In this document: positions 1 through 5,904 of the stretch, in pieces | How the letters are laid out: every line of letters begins with the position of its first letter | Numbering within the stretch: position 1 is the stretch's first letter | Assembly: GCA_963548155.1 (NCBI GenBank) | Contig: CAUUTP010000070.1 | Coordinates: 1 to 10,571, forward strand | Reading direction: 5' to 3' | Source of the DNA: Eikenella sp963548155 | Lineage (GTDB): Bacteria; Pseudomonadota; Gammaproteobacteria; Burkholderiales; Neisseriaceae | Length of the DNA stretch: 10,571 bases | Position numbers and translations under genes: made by a program | The notes under the pieces: generated by a model | What the model was told of the DNA's origin: nothing | Databases searched by the model: none | Seen by the model: only the letters and a program-made list of their open reading frames with translations

Positions 1-68
1 CAGGATAAGGCTTGCGGGGGGGCTTTAGCACCTTTTTTGTTACTTATGCCGAAATAGCCCTTACTTCC
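1..68. other. Window edge, no gene supported
   Basis: Bases 1-68 hold a run of seven G (15-22 region) and a T-rich stretch. Frame 1 on the plus strand is open from base 1 to a TAG at 55-57 (18 codons ending in a hydrophobic LAPFLLLMPK), which could be the tail of a gene outside the window. An open frame this short carries no weight by itself. Confidence 0.2.
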
Positions 69-119
69 AAAATCATAAAAGACTACCTGAAAACCAGTCT
101 TTCTAGTTTTCAGGTAGCC
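69..119 (-). terminator. DUS-hairpin terminator of the zinc-ribbon gene
   Basis: Bases 81-94 and 106-119 form a 14-position stem with one mismatch (82/118) around an 11-base loop. Read on the minus strand, the hairpin is followed by TTTTATGATTTT (69-80), which is a usable U-tract. It begins about 22 bases after the stop codon of the minus-strand gene that ends at 142. The promoter-proximal arm carries a perfect DUS (109-120) and the other arm a one-mismatch DUS (80-91), the usual neisserial arrangement of paired uptake sequences acting as terminators. Confidence 0.8.
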
Positions 120-141
120 TTCTCATATTCGGCGCTGTGAT

Positions 142-957
142 TTAGTGCTTCATAATCAGCAAATAATAAAACAGCTGCATAATCAATACTGTGAGCGCAG
201 CCAGCGAAGCCAGCGTCCAGTTGAATTCGCTGTGTACGGCAGCGGCAGATGCAGGAACACTCGGATGGCTAGAAGGCGCAGAGAGCAGGTTGTCGGCGGG
301 CTGGTCGATAACGGCGGGCAGCTTGGCTGCGGCAGGCAGCTGGATGCCGCCGGGGTCGCGGCCGGATACTAAGTTGAACACCAAGCTCTCAGCCTGGATG
401 TGGATGTTTTGGGTTTGCCCATGGCCGGCAGCGGTAGATTGCGCGCTTTTGAGCAGGGTGTCGATGCTGGGCAGTACGGCGGGCGGCGGCGGGGTAGCAG
501 CAGAGCGTTGCAGCAGGGCCTCGATGGCATCGGTGCTGTTGGCAGTGCGCTCGGCTTCAGCCAATTTGAAGGGCATGGCGTGGCCGGTGTCGTTATCCAG
601 CGCCATGCGCTGGCGGCGCAGGCGGCTGTCGATTTCGTCCAGCTCGGCGGCCAGCGGTTTTTTCTGGGTGTGCAGGGATTCGTCGGCATCTTGTCCGGCC
701 TGCTGTGCGGCCAAGGCGGCAGATTGCTGCTTGAGGCGGGCGAGTTTTTCGCGCAGGGGCATTTTGGTGTGAATCACGTCTTCCTGCAGAATTTCAGCTT
801 GGGCGGCTGGGGAACTCTGGGCTTTCGGCTTGCGCGTTACCGTGAAGGCGTGCCGGCACTGGCTGCACTGCACCCGCCCGTTGGCTGCCTGCAAATCGGC
901 TACGGCATAATGATTCTCCGCTTGGCAGCGGGGGCAACTGAGTTTGACGGTTTTCAT
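142..957 (-). CDS. Zinc-ribbon protein with C-terminal membrane anchor
   Basis: A 271-aa protein read from the ATG at 957-955. A TTG 15 bases upstream (972) is in frame but has no better ribosome-binding site. The N-terminus is an MJ0042-type zinc ribbon with paired CxxC motifs at C8/C11 and C31/C34. A charged, Ala/Gln-rich segment at about 60-135 looks able to form a coiled coil. A Pro/Ala-rich linker follows, and one hydrophobic helix at about 248-268 ends three residues before the stop. In many beta-proteobacteria the gene after prmA encodes a zinc-ribbon/DUF3426 protein in which the membrane helix is followed by a sizeable extracytoplasmic domain. Here nothing follows the helix, and a terminator starts about 20 bases later, so the protein appears tail-anchored with a cytoplasmic zinc ribbon. 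The position after prmA supports homology. The function is unknown; metal-binding membrane adaptor is an inference. Confidence 0.8.
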   Translation of the reverse strand: MKTVKLSCPRCQAENHYAVADLQAANGRVQCSQCRHAFTVTRKPKAQSSPAAQAEILQEDVIHTKMPLREKLARLKQQSAALAAQQAGQDADESLHTQKKPLAAELDEIDSRLRRQRMALDNDTGHAMPFKLAEAERTANSTDAIEALLQRSAATPPPPAVLPSIDTLLKSAQSTAAGHGQTQNIHIQAESLVFNLVSGRDPGGIQLPAAAKLPAVIDQPADNLLSAPSSHPSVPASAAAVHSEFNWTLASLAALTVLIMQLFYYLLIMKH

Positions 958-992
958 GTGTCGGCAATCCAAATACTGATGTTTCGGCCGCT

Positions 993-1021
993 ATTTTAAG
1001 AAAATTAATGCGGTTTTACCA
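993..1021 (-). promoter_or_regulatory. Candidate promoter of the zinc-ribbon gene
   Basis: On the minus strand, TAAAAT (993-998) lies 17 bases downstream of TGGTAA (1016-1021, a 3/6 match to the -35 consensus). The implied leader of about 30 bases matches the other promoters proposed in this window. The -35 box is weak, and co-transcription from prmA through the 250-base gap is also possible. A one-mismatch DUS sits just upstream at 1024-1035. Confidence 0.3.
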
Positions 1022-1207
1022 TTTTCAAGTAGCCTTTTAGCGGCTAACTGTCGGTTTTTTGTATATTTTGCAGAGGATTTATGCTGGCGGTTCACTCTCG
1101 CCAAACCATTTACCATGAATTTAGCCGTTTCAAAAAAGAAGGATGCGCGGCCTTGGCTTGCCTGGTTTCGCTCCCGTTTGAAACGGCTCTACGGCATTAC
1201 TGGCGGG

Positions 1208-2101
1208 TTATCCGGCTTTGCGCACGCCCACCAAACGTACCCAGCCGCCTTCGGCAACCGGCGGCTGCATATCGAACCATTCACTATAGATGCCGTTTAG
1301 CTCTTTGGCCTGCTCTTCCAAAATGCCGGAAAGCACAATCCGCCCGCCCGCCTTGGTACGCGAAGCCAGCATGCCGCCCAACAGGCGCAGCGGGTTGGCC
1401 AGGATATTGGCCACCACCACATCGTATTCTGCTTCCGGCAAGTCGTCGGGCAGGAAAAAACGGGCTTCTGCTTCGTTTTGCTCGGCATTGCTGCGGCTGG
1501 CCACAATAGCCTGCTCATCAATATCCACGCCGTCGGCGGCGGCAGCACCGAGTTTGAGCGCGGCAATGGCCAAAATGCCGGAGCCGCAGCCGTAGTCGAG
1601 CACGCGGTCGGCAGCTTGGATATTTTCATCGAGCCATTGTAGGCACAAGCGGGTGGTGGGATGGCTGCCCGTACCGAAAGCCAAGCCGGGGTCGAGCCGC
1701 AGGTTTACGGCCGATTGGTCGGCAATATCGTGCCAGGTGGGCACAATCCACAGCCGGCCGGAAATGCGGATGGGATCAAACTGCGATTGCGTGAGGCGTA
1801 CCCAATCCTGCTCCGGCAACTGCTCGATGCGGTAGGGCGGCACTTCCAACCGGCATTCCTTGGCCGCGGCAGCCACGGCGGCGGCAACGTTGCATTGGTC
1901 GTCAAACAGGGCAATCACCAAGCTGCGCTGCCAAATTTGGCCGCTTTCTTCGCCCGGCTCGCCGAAAATAGCCTGTTCTTCGTCTGTGCCGGCATAGGCA
2001 TCTTCAATCGCGGCCGACAATGCACCGGCCGCCATTAACGCATCGGAAAACTGCTCGGCACGGTCAGCACCAATCGGAATACTGGCTTGTTGGTAGGGCA
2101 T
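1208..2101 (-). CDS. prmA: Ribosomal protein L11 methyltransferase PrmA
   Basis: A 297-aa cytoplasmic SAM-dependent methyltransferase that modifies ribosomal protein L11 (in E. coli, trimethylation of its N-terminus and two lysines). Residues 1-100 form the substrate-recognition domain; the early IEDAYAG stretch (32-38) is typical of neisserial PrmA. The catalytic domain shows LDPGLAFGTGSHPTT (136-150), the SAM-binding motif LDYGCGSGIL (168-177), the acidic VDID (192-195) and VVANILANP (229-237). Length is normal for the family. The start MPYQQ is the usual neisserial one, although the upstream GAAAG is only a weak ribosome-binding site. It is divergent from hscB and followed by the zinc-ribbon gene on the same strand, a gene order common in beta-proteobacteria. 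Confidence 0.96.
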   Translation of the reverse strand: MPYQQASIPIGADRAEQFSDALMAAGALSAAIEDAYAGTDEEQAIFGEPGEESGQIWQRSLVIALFDDQCNVAAAVAAAAKECRLEVPPYRIEQLPEQDWVRLTQSQFDPIRISGRLWIVPTWHDIADQSAVNLRLDPGLAFGTGSHPTTRLCLQWLDENIQAADRVLDYGCGSGILAIAALKLGAAAADGVDIDEQAIVASRSNAEQNEAEARFFLPDDLPEAEYDVVVANILANPLRLLGGMLASRTKAGGRIVLSGILEEQAKELNGIYSEWFDMQPPVAEGGWVRLVGVRKAG

Positions 2102-2133
2102 AATCGCATTTCTTTCAAACGGTAAGGGCGCGT

Positions 2134-2145
2134 ATTGTATAGCAA
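2134..2145 (-). promoter_or_regulatory. Candidate prmA promoter -10 region
   Basis: The minus strand reads TTGCTATACAAT, with the -10-like TATACAAT at 2134-2141 and a TGC just upstream in extended -10 position. It would start transcription near 2127 and give a leader of about 26 bases. No convincing -35 box is visible. Confidence 0.35.
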
Positions 2146-2177
2146 GCCGCCGCCCTTCCGCCAGCCGCGGCGCTTGC

Positions 2178-2242
2178 AGGCTACCTGAAAGCAGATGCAG
2201 CGTACCTCAGCAAAACCGACTGCCGCCGTTTTCAGGTAGCCT
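2178..2242. repeat. Inverted DUS pair between prmA and hscB
   Basis: Perfect DUS copies at 2178-2189 (plus) and 2231-2242 (minus) are arranged as an inverted repeat with a 13-bp stem (2178-2190/2230-2242) and a 39-base loop. They lie between two divergent promoters, where a terminator is not needed. The pair may simply be uptake sequence, or it may insulate the two genes. Confidence 0.75.
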
Positions 2243-2258
2243 CATCTTGGCGTTTGCC

Positions 2259-2266
2259 TATACAAT
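2259..2266 (+). promoter_or_regulatory. Candidate hscB promoter -10 box
   Basis: TATACAAT at 2259-2266 is preceded by TTGCC, nearly the same as the box facing the other way in front of prmA. A start near 2273 would give a leader of about 30 bases, made up largely of the DUS at 2283-2294. No clear -35 box is seen. Confidence 0.35.
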
Positions 2267-2303
2267 ATTCCATCTTTAGAACAGGCTACCTGAAAGCACA
2301 CAC

Positions 2304-2804
2304 ATGCCGCGCGAATTCCAACTTTTCAACTTGCCCGCGCAATTCGACCTCGACCCCGCCGCGCTGGAGCAAACCTACCGCCAACTGGCCGCCCGCTTCC
2401 ATCCCGACAAAACCGCCACCGCTTCCGCCTTCGAGCAGAAGCAGGCCGTGATGATGGCCGCCGCCGTAAACGAAGCCTACCGCCGCCTCAGCCGGCCGCT
2501 GGAGCGCGCCGTTTTGCTGCTGCAGGCACAAGGCATTCAGGCCGATTCTGAAGAGCGCACCTCCTTCGATCCCGAGTTTCTAATGCAGCAAATGGAATGG
2601 CGCGAAGAACTGGCCGCAGCCCGCGCCGAAAACTCTGCCGAACGGCTTGCTGCGCTGGATAGCCAAGTGGCTGCCGAAGAGGCCCGGCTGCTGGCCAAAC
2701 TCAGCACCGCCTTTCAGCAGGCAGACTACGCCCAAGCCGCCGAACTCGTGCCGCAAGGCCGTTTCCTCGATAAAATCCGGCAGGAAATCCACGCTGCATT
2801 GTAA
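2304..2804 (+). CDS. hscB: Fe-S assembly co-chaperone HscB
   Basis: A 166-aa J-protein that delivers the IscU scaffold to the HscA chaperone during iron-sulfur cluster assembly in the cytoplasm. The N-terminal J domain (about 1-75) begins with FQLFNLPAQFDLD, as HscB proteins do, and carries the essential HPDK motif at 33-36. The helical C-terminal domain (about 85-166) matches the HSCB oligomerisation/IscU-binding domain, ending in FLDKIRQEI. Length is close to that of the E. coli protein (171 aa). The ribosome-binding site is weak (GAAAG, overlapping the end of the DUS at 2283-2294). It stands alone here, away from the isc/hsc genes it works with, and is closed by a DUS hairpin. Confidence 0.95.
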   Translation: MPREFQLFNLPAQFDLDPAALEQTYRQLAARFHPDKTATASAFEQKQAVMMAAAVNEAYRRLSRPLERAVLLLQAQGIQADSEERTSFDPEFLMQQMEWREELAAARAENSAERLAALDSQVAAEEARLLAKLSTAFQQADYAQAAELVPQGRFLDKIRQEIHAAL

Positions 2805-2812
2805 GCCTTAAC

Positions 2813-2845
2813 AGGCTACCTGAAACTTTCAGGTAGCCTTCTTAT
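2813..2845 (+). terminator. DUS-hairpin terminator after hscB
   Basis: Perfect DUS copies at 2813-2824 and 2828-2839 in inverted orientation form a stem of up to 13 bp (2813-2825/2827-2839). The arms are almost contiguous, so about 11 bp can pair in practice. TTCTTAT follows, a modest U-tract. The hairpin begins 8 bases after the hscB stop codon. Confidence 0.75.
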
Positions 2846-2856
2846 CACCAGCCCCA

Positions 2857-2865
2857 TGCTAAAAT
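2857..2865 (+). promoter_or_regulatory. Candidate extended -10 promoter of gph-recX
   Basis: TGCTAAAAT at 2857-2865 fits an extended -10 (TGN followed by a 5/6 match to TATAAT). Transcription would start near 2872, about 30 bases before the gph ATG. The -35 region is not conserved, as is common for extended -10 promoters. Confidence 0.45.
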
Positions 2866-2902
2866 CCGCTATCATTTTTTATCAAACCTCCGAGGCCACA
2901 CC

Positions 2903-3601
2903 ATGAATACCCGCCCCGAAATCCACGCCGCCGCCTTTGATTTGGACGGCACCTTAGTCGATTCCCTTGCCGACCTCGCCGCTGCCGCCAACGAAGCCCG
3001 CCGCAGCGAAAACCTGCCCCTACTCGACGAAAAACTGATGATGTCCTACGTGGGCGACGGCGTGGGCAAGCTCGTGCACCGTGCCCTCACTGCCGATCCG
3101 GACGGCCAAGCCCCTGATGAAGTGTGGCAGCGCGCCTTCGCCGTGTTTGCCCAACATTATTCCGAACACCTCGACCGCCACACCTACATCTACCCCGAAG
3201 TAAAAACCGGCCTCCAGCTCCTGAAAACCCTCGGTATCCCGCTGGCCGTAATCACCAACAAACGCGAAGCCTGGGCCGCCGAGCTGCTTCGCCGCCTGGG
3301 CCTGGCCGACCTGTTCAGCCTCGTGGTGGGCGGCGACACCCTGCCGCAGCGCAAACCCGATGCCGCACCGCTGCTGCACGCCGCCGAAGTATTGGGCGTG
3401 AAGCCGGAAAACATGGCGATGGTGGGCGATTCGCGCAACGACATCCTCGCCGCCAAAGCCGCCGGCTGTTTTGCCATCGGCGTGCGCTACGGCTATGCCG
3501 ATATGGATCAACTGGCTGAGAATCCCGCCACCCGCGCGGATTGGATTGTCAGCACCCTACCCGAAATCTACGACCGCCTGCGCCCCGATGACCGACGTTA
3601 A
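2903..3601 (+). CDS. gph: Phosphoglycolate phosphatase
   Basis: A 232-aa HAD-superfamily hydrolase that dephosphorylates 2-phosphoglycolate, a by-product of repair of oxidised DNA ends. All HAD motifs are present: DLDGTLVDS (13-21) with nucleophile D13 and acid D15; VITNKR (116-121) with T118; K151 in RKPDAAP; and the metal-binding GDSRND (175-180). The helical cap domain lies between motifs I and II. The ATG at 2903 is preceded by GAGG (2892-2895) at a 7-base spacing. The last 14 bases overlap recX in another frame, which implies coupled translation. HAD enzymes are promiscuous; the Gph assignment rests on overall resemblance to neisserial Gph. Confidence 0.92.
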   Translation: MNTRPEIHAAAFDLDGTLVDSLADLAAAANEARRSENLPLLDEKLMMSYVGDGVGKLVHRALTADPDGQAPDEVWQRAFAVFAQHYSEHLDRHTYIYPEVKTGLQLLKTLGIPLAVITNKREAWAAELLRRLGLADLFSLVVGGDTLPQRKPDAAPLLHAAEVLGVKPENMAMVGDSRNDILAAKAAGCFAIGVRYGYADMDQLAENPATRADWIVSTLPEIYDRLRPDDRR

Positions 3602-4070
3602 ATCCCTGCGCAGCCGCGCCCTAGATTTATTGTCGCGGCGGGAAATGTCGCAAGCCGAACTGCGACGCAAACTCGCGCCCTATGCCGAAGATCCCGCCGA
3701 AATCGATGCTTTGCTGCAAGAGTTTGCCAACCGCAACTGGCAATCCGATCAGCGCTACGCCGAAAGCTACGTATACAGCAAAAGCAGCCGTTACGGCCGC
3801 CTGCGCCTCGCCCAAGGTCTGCAACAGCAAAAGCTGGACAACGAACTCATCGCAGCCACCCTGCCCGACCGCGACAGCGAACGCACCACCGCCTGCGCCG
3901 TGCTGGCCAAAAAATTCAAACAGCCGCCCGCCGACTGGAACGAGCGCCAGCGCGCCGCCCGCTTCCTCGCCTACCGAGGCTTCGACCATGACACCATCCG
4001 CCACGCCCTCGCCCACGCCTGGGCAGAGCCACCCCCCGCCCTGCCCGACGACGAATGGTTCGGCGATTAG
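3588..4070 (+). CDS. recX: Regulatory protein RecX
   Basis: A 160-aa RecA modulator built of three-helix repeats. It is recognised from SLRSRALDLLSRREMS (6-21), the central NWQSDQRYAESYV (50-62), and the C-terminal RFLAYRGFDHDTIRHAL (125-141). In E. coli RecX limits RecA filament growth; in Neisseria gonorrhoeae it is reported to support recombination and transformation, which is relevant in a DUS-bearing organism. The frame is open 117 bases further upstream, but that extension lies inside gph and has no RecX similarity. The ATG at 3588 (MTDVKSL) is therefore chosen, giving a 14-base overlap with gph. The C-terminal 30 residues are duplicated, with divergence, about 1.9 kb downstream. Confidence 0.94.
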   Translation: MTDVKSLRSRALDLLSRREMSQAELRRKLAPYAEDPAEIDALLQEFANRNWQSDQRYAESYVYSKSSRYGRLRLAQGLQQQKLDNELIAATLPDRDSERTTACAVLAKKFKQPPADWNERQRAARFLAYRGFDHDTIRHALAHAWAEPPPALPDDEWFGD

Positions 4071-4090
4071 CCGCCTGCCGCCGCGCACAA

Positions 4091-4130
4091 AGGCTACCTG
4101 AAAATCCCCAATCCCATTTTCTGGTAGCCC
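4091..4130 (+). terminator. Imperfect DUS hairpin after recX
   Basis: A perfect DUS (4091-4102) pairs with a degenerate reverse copy (4119-4130, two mismatches) over about 13 positions with one T-T mismatch. There is no U-tract after it, so terminator function is weaker here than elsewhere; the REP-like pair that follows immediately may help. Confidence 0.45.
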
Positions 4131-4199
4131 GTAGGTCGGGCATTGATGCCCGACACCGGCAAGCATAGAAAAAATGTCGGGCATCAATGCCCGACCTAC
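4131..4199. repeat. Paired REP-like palindrome (BIME-like)
   Basis: The 25-bp arms 4131-4155 and 4175-4199 are perfect reverse complements around a 19-base spacer. Each arm is also a hairpin by itself, with TCGGGCAT and ATGCCCGA around a 2-base loop. The nested structure with GTAGG at the outer ends is typical of REP elements arranged head-to-head. The right arm contains an ATG (4187) in frame with the gene that follows, which can mislead start prediction. No RAYT transposase is in the window. Confidence 0.85.
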
Positions 4200-4222
4200 T
4201 GCTTCAAAACAAAGGACACCGC

Positions 4223-4570
4223 ATGAACAAATTTATTCGGCACAGGCAGCACAGCAGCCCCTACCCGATTAACAAGATTGACGTTCCCGCCAACTTTTTG
4301 GAAGAAGGCGTGCAGCTGGCCAAACAGCATGGCGCCGGTTTGCAAATCGGCTACCCCGCTTTGTGCAAAGCAACCATCGCAGAACGAGAAACACTGGTAC
4401 GCCAGCCCGCCGCCGTCGATTTTGCCCCACTCGCCCTCTGTCCCGAGCTGGAAGAGCTGTGGATAGAAGAACTGCCGTGGGAAATCATCGAAATCAAAAA
4501 CGTTGAGCAGCTATACGCCATGCCCAAGCTGAGGAAACTGAATATTTGGGACAAAAAATGCCCCAGCTAG
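4223..4570 (+). CDS. Leucine-rich-repeat-like protein, N-terminal part
   Basis: A 115-aa frame from the ATG at 4223, chosen over an in-frame ATG at 4187 because AGGA (4214-4217) precedes it at good spacing and 4187 lies inside the REP-like repeat. Residues 66-110 show leucine-rich spacing, for example CPELEELWIEELP (73-85) and MPKLRKLNIWDKK (100-112). No signal peptide or membrane helix is visible. The frame ends three residues after an A6 run (4553-4558). The frame starting there in -1 phase continues the same repeat pattern, so this is probably the front half of one gene of about 249 aa. No specific family was recognised and the function is unknown. Confidence 0.65.
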   Translation: MNKFIRHRQHSSPYPINKIDVPANFLEEGVQLAKQHGAGLQIGYPALCKATIAERETLVRQPAAVDFAPLALCPELEELWIEELPWEIIEIKNVEQLYAMPKLRKLNIWDKKCPS

Positions 4571-4971
4571 ACGTTTCGCGCATCAGCGCTTTGGAATCGC
4601 TGCAAGCCAACCCCGCCGACCCCAAACACATCATTAACATCGCTCAGGCAGCGGGCTTGAAAAGCGTCAGCCTGTATTCCTACAAAGGCAAGGATTTGAC
4701 CGAATTTGTCGGGTTAAAAAATCTTACCTTCATCGACCTCATCAACCCCGCCATCAGCAGCCTAAACGGCTTGGAGCAAATGCCGCAATTGGAAGGCTTG
4801 GAACTGATGGGCACGCGCAATTTGAAAGACGTTTCCCTCATCGGCGAACTCATCGCCCAACACCGCCTGCCCAAACTCATCAGCCTGATGCTGCCGAAAA
4901 AATTCCAAGCCGAGCAGGAACGCTTCAAAGCCCTGCTGCGCCAACAATGGCAGGCCAATCAGGCTACCTGA
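4558..4971 (+). CDS. Leucine-rich-repeat-like protein, C-terminal part
   Basis: 137 aa from the ATG at 4558 (a TTG at 4546 is in the same frame). Leucine-rich repeats run from about 34 to 115, including LKSVSLYSY, LKNLTFIDLINPAISSLNGL and MPQLEGLELMGTRNL, and the tail is basic and helical. The ATG lies inside the A6/ATG junction, overlaps the upstream frame by 13 bases and has no independent ribosome-binding site. If one A is added to the run, the two frames join as DKKMPQLDVSRI. The stop codon TGA (4969-4971) lies inside a perfect DUS (4961-4972), which encodes the last residues QAT. It may be a real second cistron, but a split gene is more likely. Confidence 0.6.
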   Translation: MPQLDVSRISALESLQANPADPKHIINIAQAAGLKSVSLYSYKGKDLTEFVGLKNLTFIDLINPAISSLNGLEQMPQLEGLELMGTRNLKDVSLIGELIAQHRLPKLISLMLPKKFQAEQERFKALLRQQWQANQAT

Positions 4972-5126
4972 AAACACATCATAGGCTTCCACAAGGCCAA
5001 AATACAGCCACCAAAAATAACATTCCAATCACAAACAACAAATAACAATCCATTCTCAAATTCTCCCCAAAAATTTCCGCCCCAGCCCTTGAAACCCGCC
5101 CCAATCAGCCCATATCACACCCACAC

Positions 5127-5144
5127 CCCGCTGAGCACAGCGGG
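5127..5144. other. Short hairpin in the spacer before the acetyltransferase
   Basis: CCCGCTG and CAGCGGG pair perfectly (7 bp) around the loop AGCA, within an otherwise AC-rich gap (4972-5225). No U-tract follows on the plus strand, though AATTT is close by. The role is unknown. The rest of the gap shows no plus-strand gene. Confidence 0.4.
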
Positions 5145-5225
5145 AATTTCCAACCGCCGCAACCATTTGCAGCACCATTCGATCAAAAGATAGAGCCGCC
5201 GCACACAGCGCCCTGCGCTTCCCGA

Positions 5226-5750
5226 TTGCGCTCCACGAAAGGAAAAACCATATCGATTGTTATCCGCCCCGCCCATGCAAACGAAGCCCCCGTGCTCGCT
5301 GCCATCGAAGCCGCCGGCTTCCCGCCCGCCGAAGCCGCCAGCCTCGAGCGCATCACCGACCGCCTGCGCGTGTTCCCCGAGCAGTTTTTCGTGGCCGAAG
5401 AAGACGGCAAAGCCGTCGGCTTCATCAACGGCAGCGTCTCCGACGTGCCCGACCTGCCCGACGAATACTACGCCGACGCCACCCTGCACAAACCCAACGG
5501 CGACTACGCCGCCGTGTTCGGCCTCGTCGTGCTGCCCGAATACCGCAAGCGCGGCATCGCCGCCCAGCTGATGCAGCACTACATCGATACCATGAAAGCG
5601 CGCGGCAAACGCGGCATCATCCTCACCTGCAAAGACCACCTCATCGAATGGTACGGCCGCTTCGGCTTCAAAAACTACGGCGTAGCCGACTCCGACCACG
5701 GCGGCGCAGTGTGGAACGACTTGAAATACATCTGGAATCCCAAAGAATAG
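5226..5750 (+). CDS. GNAT family N-acetyltransferase
   Basis: A single-domain GNAT enzyme that would transfer acetyl from acetyl-CoA to an amine. Counted from the TTG at 5226 it has 174 aa. The acetyl-CoA binding motif A is VFGLVVLPEYRKRGIAAQL (97-115, with RKRGIA at 107-112), and EWYGRFGF (141-148) carries the usual Tyr general acid (Y143). FPPAEAAS (32-39) and the KDHLIEWYGRFGF context resemble arylalkylamine/serotonin N-acetyltransferase-like GNATs; the substrate is not known. The start is odd. A strong AAGGA (5239-5243) is followed 6 bases later by ATA (5250) and then SIVIRPA, so the natural start looks like ATG mutated to ATA. The TTG at 5226 is the only canonical alternative and has no ribosome-binding site. 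A strong terminator follows. Confidence 0.85.
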   Translation: MRSTKGKTISIVIRPAHANEAPVLAAIEAAGFPPAEAASLERITDRLRVFPEQFFVAEEDGKAVGFINGSVSDVPDLPDEYYADATLHKPNGDYAAVFGLVVLPEYRKRGIAAQLMQHYIDTMKARGKRGIILTCKDHLIEWYGRFGFKNYGVADSDHGGAVWNDLKYIWNPKE

Positions 5751-5777
5751 CCCCGCCGCGCCTCCGGCCGCAAAACC

Positions 5778-5808
5778 AACGGGAACGGACAAACTCCGTT
5801 CCCGTTTT
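5778..5808 (+). terminator. Rho-independent terminator after the acetyltransferase
   Basis: A perfect 12-bp stem (5778-5789/5795-5806) surrounds a 5-base loop and ends in TTTT. It lies 27 bases after the stop codon. AAAA on the other side makes it potentially bidirectional. Unlike most terminators in this window, it does not use DUS. Confidence 0.85.
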
Positions 5809-5823
5809 CCCTGCCCGCCCAAA

Positions 5824-5853
5824 AGGCTACCTGAAAAATACAGGCTACCTGAA
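5824..5853 (+). repeat. Tandem direct DUS pair
   Basis: Two perfect AGGCTACCTGAA copies at 5824-5835 and 5842-5853 lie in the same orientation, 18 bases apart. They cannot form a terminator hairpin with each other. They stand just in front of the recX tail copy and may mark a recombination junction. Confidence 0.9.
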
Positions 5854-5904
5854 AGACACAAGCCGCCTGCAAACCAACACCGCCAGTTCCACCCACCGAA
5901 AACC

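Noticed and set aside
191..772. Long plus-strand frames opposite the zinc-ribbon gene
   Set aside because: Low-complexity translations (Ala/Ser/Gly/Arg runs) typical of GC-rich antisense shadows; the minus strand has the CxxC motifs and a matching terminator.
3471..3587. Upstream extension of recX
   Set aside because: The extension is out-of-frame gph sequence with no RecX similarity.
4187..4222. Upstream ATG for the LRR gene
   Set aside because: It lies in the right arm of the REP-like repeat, while the ATG at 4223 has a proper ribosome-binding site.
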